The notes under the pieces: generated by a model
The model's database searches: none
Seen by the model: the letters and a program-made list of their open reading frames with translations, nothing else
Told to the model about the DNA's origin: nothing
Translations under genes and position numbers: made by a program
Origin: JBDKVA01 sp039679375
GTDB taxonomy: Bacteria > Bacillota > Clostridia > Acetivibrionales > DTU013
DNA length: 24,598 bases
Reading direction: 5' to 3'
Assembly (NCBI GenBank): GCA_039679375.1
Contig: JBDKVA010000003.1
Coordinates: 1-24,598, forward strand
In this document: piece after piece, positions 22,881-24,598 of the stretch
Layout: every line of letters begins with the position of its first letter
Position numbering within the stretch: position 1 is the stretch's first letter

Positions 22881-23714
22881 TTATTCCTCATAAGCACCCC
22901 GAAGCAAACGGATTTCCTCCGCATAGCCGTCCAGTTCGTTCGGTGTTTCAAGGAAGAAGGGCAAGTGGCGGAGCCTGGAGTGATTAATAATTTTTGTGAT
23001 TGCCGTTAGCCCAAGTGTTCCCTGACCGATTTTCTCATGCCGGTCTTTATGGCTCTCAAGCGGGTTTTTGCTGTCATTCAGATGGACGGCATGCAGCCTG
23101 TCCAAACCGATAATCCTGTCAAATTCAGCAAGCACGCCGTCAAGATCATTCACGATGTCATAACCGGCATCATGCACATGGCAGGTATCCAGGCAGACGC
23201 CGAGCTTTTCCTTCAGCTCCACCCTGTCAATAATCTGCCTCAGTTCCCCAAAGGTACCGCCTATTTCACTGCCTTTTCCCGCCATTGTTTCAAGCAGCAC
23301 AATCGTGGTCTGTTCCGGTTTTAGTATTTTGTTAAGCAATGATGCGGTAAGCTCGATGCCTGCCTCGACACCCTGGCCTACATGGCTGCCTGGATGAAAA
23401 TTGTAATAATTGCCAGGTGTATACTCCATACGCATTAGGTCATCCGCCATGACCTCATGTGCAAATTCCTTTGTCCTTTCATCTGCAGAACATGGATTAA
23501 GCGTATAAGGCGCATGCGCCATGATTTGAACAAACTTGTTTTCCCGGGAAATTTTCAAAAATGAAGCAACGTCCTCTTCATCCATAGCCTTCGCCCTGCC
23601 GCCCCTCGGATTACGCGTGAAAAACTGAAAAATATCGGCTCCGATGCCAATAGCCTCCTCCGCCATGTGTGTGTAACCTTTCGATGCAGATAAATGGCAG
23701 CCTATATGTAACAT
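22881..23714 (-). CDS. nfo: Endonuclease IV (AP endonuclease)
   Basis: This 277-aa zinc-dependent apurinic/apyrimidinic endonuclease has a TIM-barrel fold. It starts MLHIGCHLSASKGY and contains the metal-site segments MAHAPYTLN, FHPGSHVG, VLLETMAGKG, CLDTCHVHDAGYD, VHLNDSKNP and HEKIGQG, together with the final Glu in FFLETPNE. All expected ligands appear present and the length is normal. It cleaves 5' to abasic sites in base excision repair, downstream of glycosylases such as the coupled AlkD-like protein. ATG 23714 follows GGGGAGGA at a good spacing. A perfect -10 TATAAT (23762-23757) lies about 43 bases upstream. Confidence 0.95.
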   Translation of the reverse strand: MLHIGCHLSASKGYTHMAEEAIGIGADIFQFFTRNPRGGRAKAMDEEDVASFLKISRENKFVQIMAHAPYTLNPCSADERTKEFAHEVMADDLMRMEYTPGNYYNFHPGSHVGQGVEAGIELTASLLNKILKPEQTTIVLLETMAGKGSEIGGTFGELRQIIDRVELKEKLGVCLDTCHVHDAGYDIVNDLDGVLAEFDRIIGLDRLHAVHLNDSKNPLESHKDRHEKIGQGTLGLTAITKIINHSRLRHLPFFLETPNELDGYAEEIRLLRGAYEE

Positions 23715-23756
23715 AATATTATCCTCCCCTTCATGTGTTTAACTACTGTACCGTTT

Positions 23757-23762
23757 ATTATA
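23757..23762 (-). promoter_or_regulatory. Candidate -10 of the nfo operon
   Basis: TATAAT on the minus strand lies 42-48 bp before the nfo start. No convincing -35 at 16-18 bp is seen, so only the -10 is proposed. The 103-bp gap to the next gene holds no terminator I can support. Confidence 0.4.
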
Positions 23763-23817
23763 CGTTAGGTCATTCTATCTTAATTTAACGCATTGCGCCA
23801 ATCCGACGTCAATATCT

Positions 23818-24285
23818 CTACTTGTTCTTTTTCTCTAACTCAAGCAGTTTTTCCTTTATATCCACGCCTCCGGCGTATCCTATAAGTTTCCCGTTTGCGC
23901 CGATGACACGGTGGCACGGAACAAAAATCGCAATCGGGTTTTTATTGTTCGCCATTCCAACTGCACGGCAAGCTTTGGGCTTTCCAATACTTTCAGCAAT
24001 TTGCCCGTAGCTTCTGGTCTCTCCATAGGGTATGGCTGTCAACACCTTCCAAACAGCCTGCTGAAATGGCGTTCCTTCCAATACAAGATGAATGTCGAAT
24101 TCCCTACGTTGCCCTGCAAGATATTCCTTAAGTTGCGATGCCGCTTCCCTGATCAGGGCAGTTTCCTTCACGTTCGTACCCTGCGGGACATCTTCCCCGC
24201 TGAAATACAAATTGGTGATCGCATCACCATTATCGGCTATTCCTATCTTTCCAAGATTTGTTGAATAGTAATATACGTTTTTCAT
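23818..24285 (-). CDS. ogt: Methylated-DNA-protein-cysteine methyltransferase
   Basis: This 155-aa suicide repair protein transfers alkyl groups from O6-alkylguanine to its own cysteine. The active site is PCHRVIGANGKLIGYAGG with acceptor Cys124. The recognition helix region GTPFQQAVWKVLTAIPYGETRSYGQIAESIGKP and the Asn of MANNKNP are intact. The N-terminal domain is short, as in Ogt-type enzymes, and there is no AdaA fusion. AGGAGGT precedes the ATG. It lies 103 bp upstream of nfo on the same strand. Together with AlkD and endonuclease IV it forms a compact set against alkylation damage. Confidence 0.95.
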   Translation of the reverse strand: MKNVYYYSTNLGKIGIADNGDAITNLYFSGEDVPQGTNVKETALIREAASQLKEYLAGQRREFDIHLVLEGTPFQQAVWKVLTAIPYGETRSYGQIAESIGKPKACRAVGMANNKNPIAIFVPCHRVIGANGKLIGYAGGVDIKEKLLELEKKNK

Positions 24286-24379
24286 TGTAAGCTACCTCCT
24301 GCATTGACCAATTGTGGCATCGGTTTATGCCATATTTTTAACGAAACTTTACTTTTGCAGTGCCGCCTTAACAACCATT

Positions 24380-24409
24380 ATTATATCAAAATTACAGTGC
24401 TCTTGTCTT
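24380..24409 (-). promoter_or_regulatory. Promoter of ogt
   Basis: On the minus strand a perfect TATAAT (24385-24380) has AAGACA (24409-24404) 18 bp upstream. The leader of about 85 bases includes an inverted repeat TGGCAT/ATGCCA (24315-24320 and 24327-24332). No Ada-type regulator is encoded nearby. Confidence 0.5.
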
Positions 24410-24512
24410 TCGAATATGAATTTACTTTTTTCTGTTATTTTACCACCAACCTTTGAAGGATGATCACTTGTTAATTTTAATGTAATAAAACTTCACTAAA
24501 TTTCACAAAATC

Positions 24513-24542
24513 TTGACTGAACTGTTTTCATTAGTGTACTAT
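24513..24542 (+). promoter_or_regulatory. Candidate promoter for a gene beyond the window
   Basis: TTGACT (24513-24518) and TACTAT (24537-24542) are 18 bp apart on +. The 313 bases from 24286 to the window end contain no ORF of note. They hold this promoter and the divergent ogt promoter; otherwise the stretch is AT-rich and featureless. Confidence 0.35.
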
Positions 24543-24598
24543 CTTTTTAATGCAATATGAATCAAATCCGTGGAATAGTACCAAAACCGCATTCGTGC

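Noticed and set aside
22500..23009. 169-codon open frame on + opposite endonuclease IV and AlkD genes
   Set aside because: It lies fully antisense to two strongly recognised genes with intact motifs and has no ribosome binding site or family features.
24315..24332. Terminator TGGCAT/ATGCCA followed by TATTTTT on +
   Set aside because: No + strand gene ends upstream; it lies in the ogt leader, so it is at most a short inverted repeat or operator.

Overview
The window reads as a chromosomal segment of a low- to mid-GC Firmicute, most likely class Clostridia. This rests on strong AGGAGG-type ribosome binding sites, frequent TTG/GTG starts, VanR/VanS-like two-component systems beside FtsX-type ABC exporters, SatD/DUF3307 genes and YARHG lipoproteins. 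I could not run a search, so genus-level placement is not claimed. No rRNA, tRNA, CRISPR array, transposase or phage gene was seen.

Layout. (1) Positions 3-1085 hold the 3' part of a secreted-type gene read through one in-frame TGA (150-152). (2) A tandem-HTH MerR regulator (1159-1923) follows, then convergently a four-gene minus-strand module: response regulator, sensor kinase, ABC ATPase and 804-aa FtsX permease (7033 down to 1920). (3) At 7154-8856 (+) is a two-gene ABC-2 type exporter. Its promoter is a close copy of the MerR gene's own promoter, and its leader is packed with hairpins. (4) At 8920-11371 a promoter, a ~340-nt leader with two intrinsic terminators and short ORFs, and a Smr-less MutS2 paralogue look like an attenuation-controlled unit. 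(5) A TetR regulator and an alpha/beta hydrolase form a minus-strand operon with twin operators. (6) Divergent from it, satD and a DUF3307 membrane protein sit behind a cluster of six GATGC/GCATC half-sites. (7) A membrane-anchored polysaccharide deacetylase-like protein and a YARHG/SH3 lipoprotein follow on +. (8) A second FtsX-type ABC exporter (minus) and its TetR regulator share a near-identical TGAATGAATTCATTCA operator. (9) A minus-strand DNA alkylation repair group ends the window: AlkD-like glycosylase, endonuclease IV and O6-alkylguanine methyltransferase.

Taken together the region is a patchwork of envelope or drug-stress export modules, each with its own regulator (MerR, two-component, TetR, TetR), plus ribosome/DNA stress genes. 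The most interesting signals are regulatory. They are the matched MerR promoters at two distant loci, the hairpin-rich exporter leader, the double-terminator leader before a MutS2 paralogue lacking its nuclease domain, and the palindrome array before satD.
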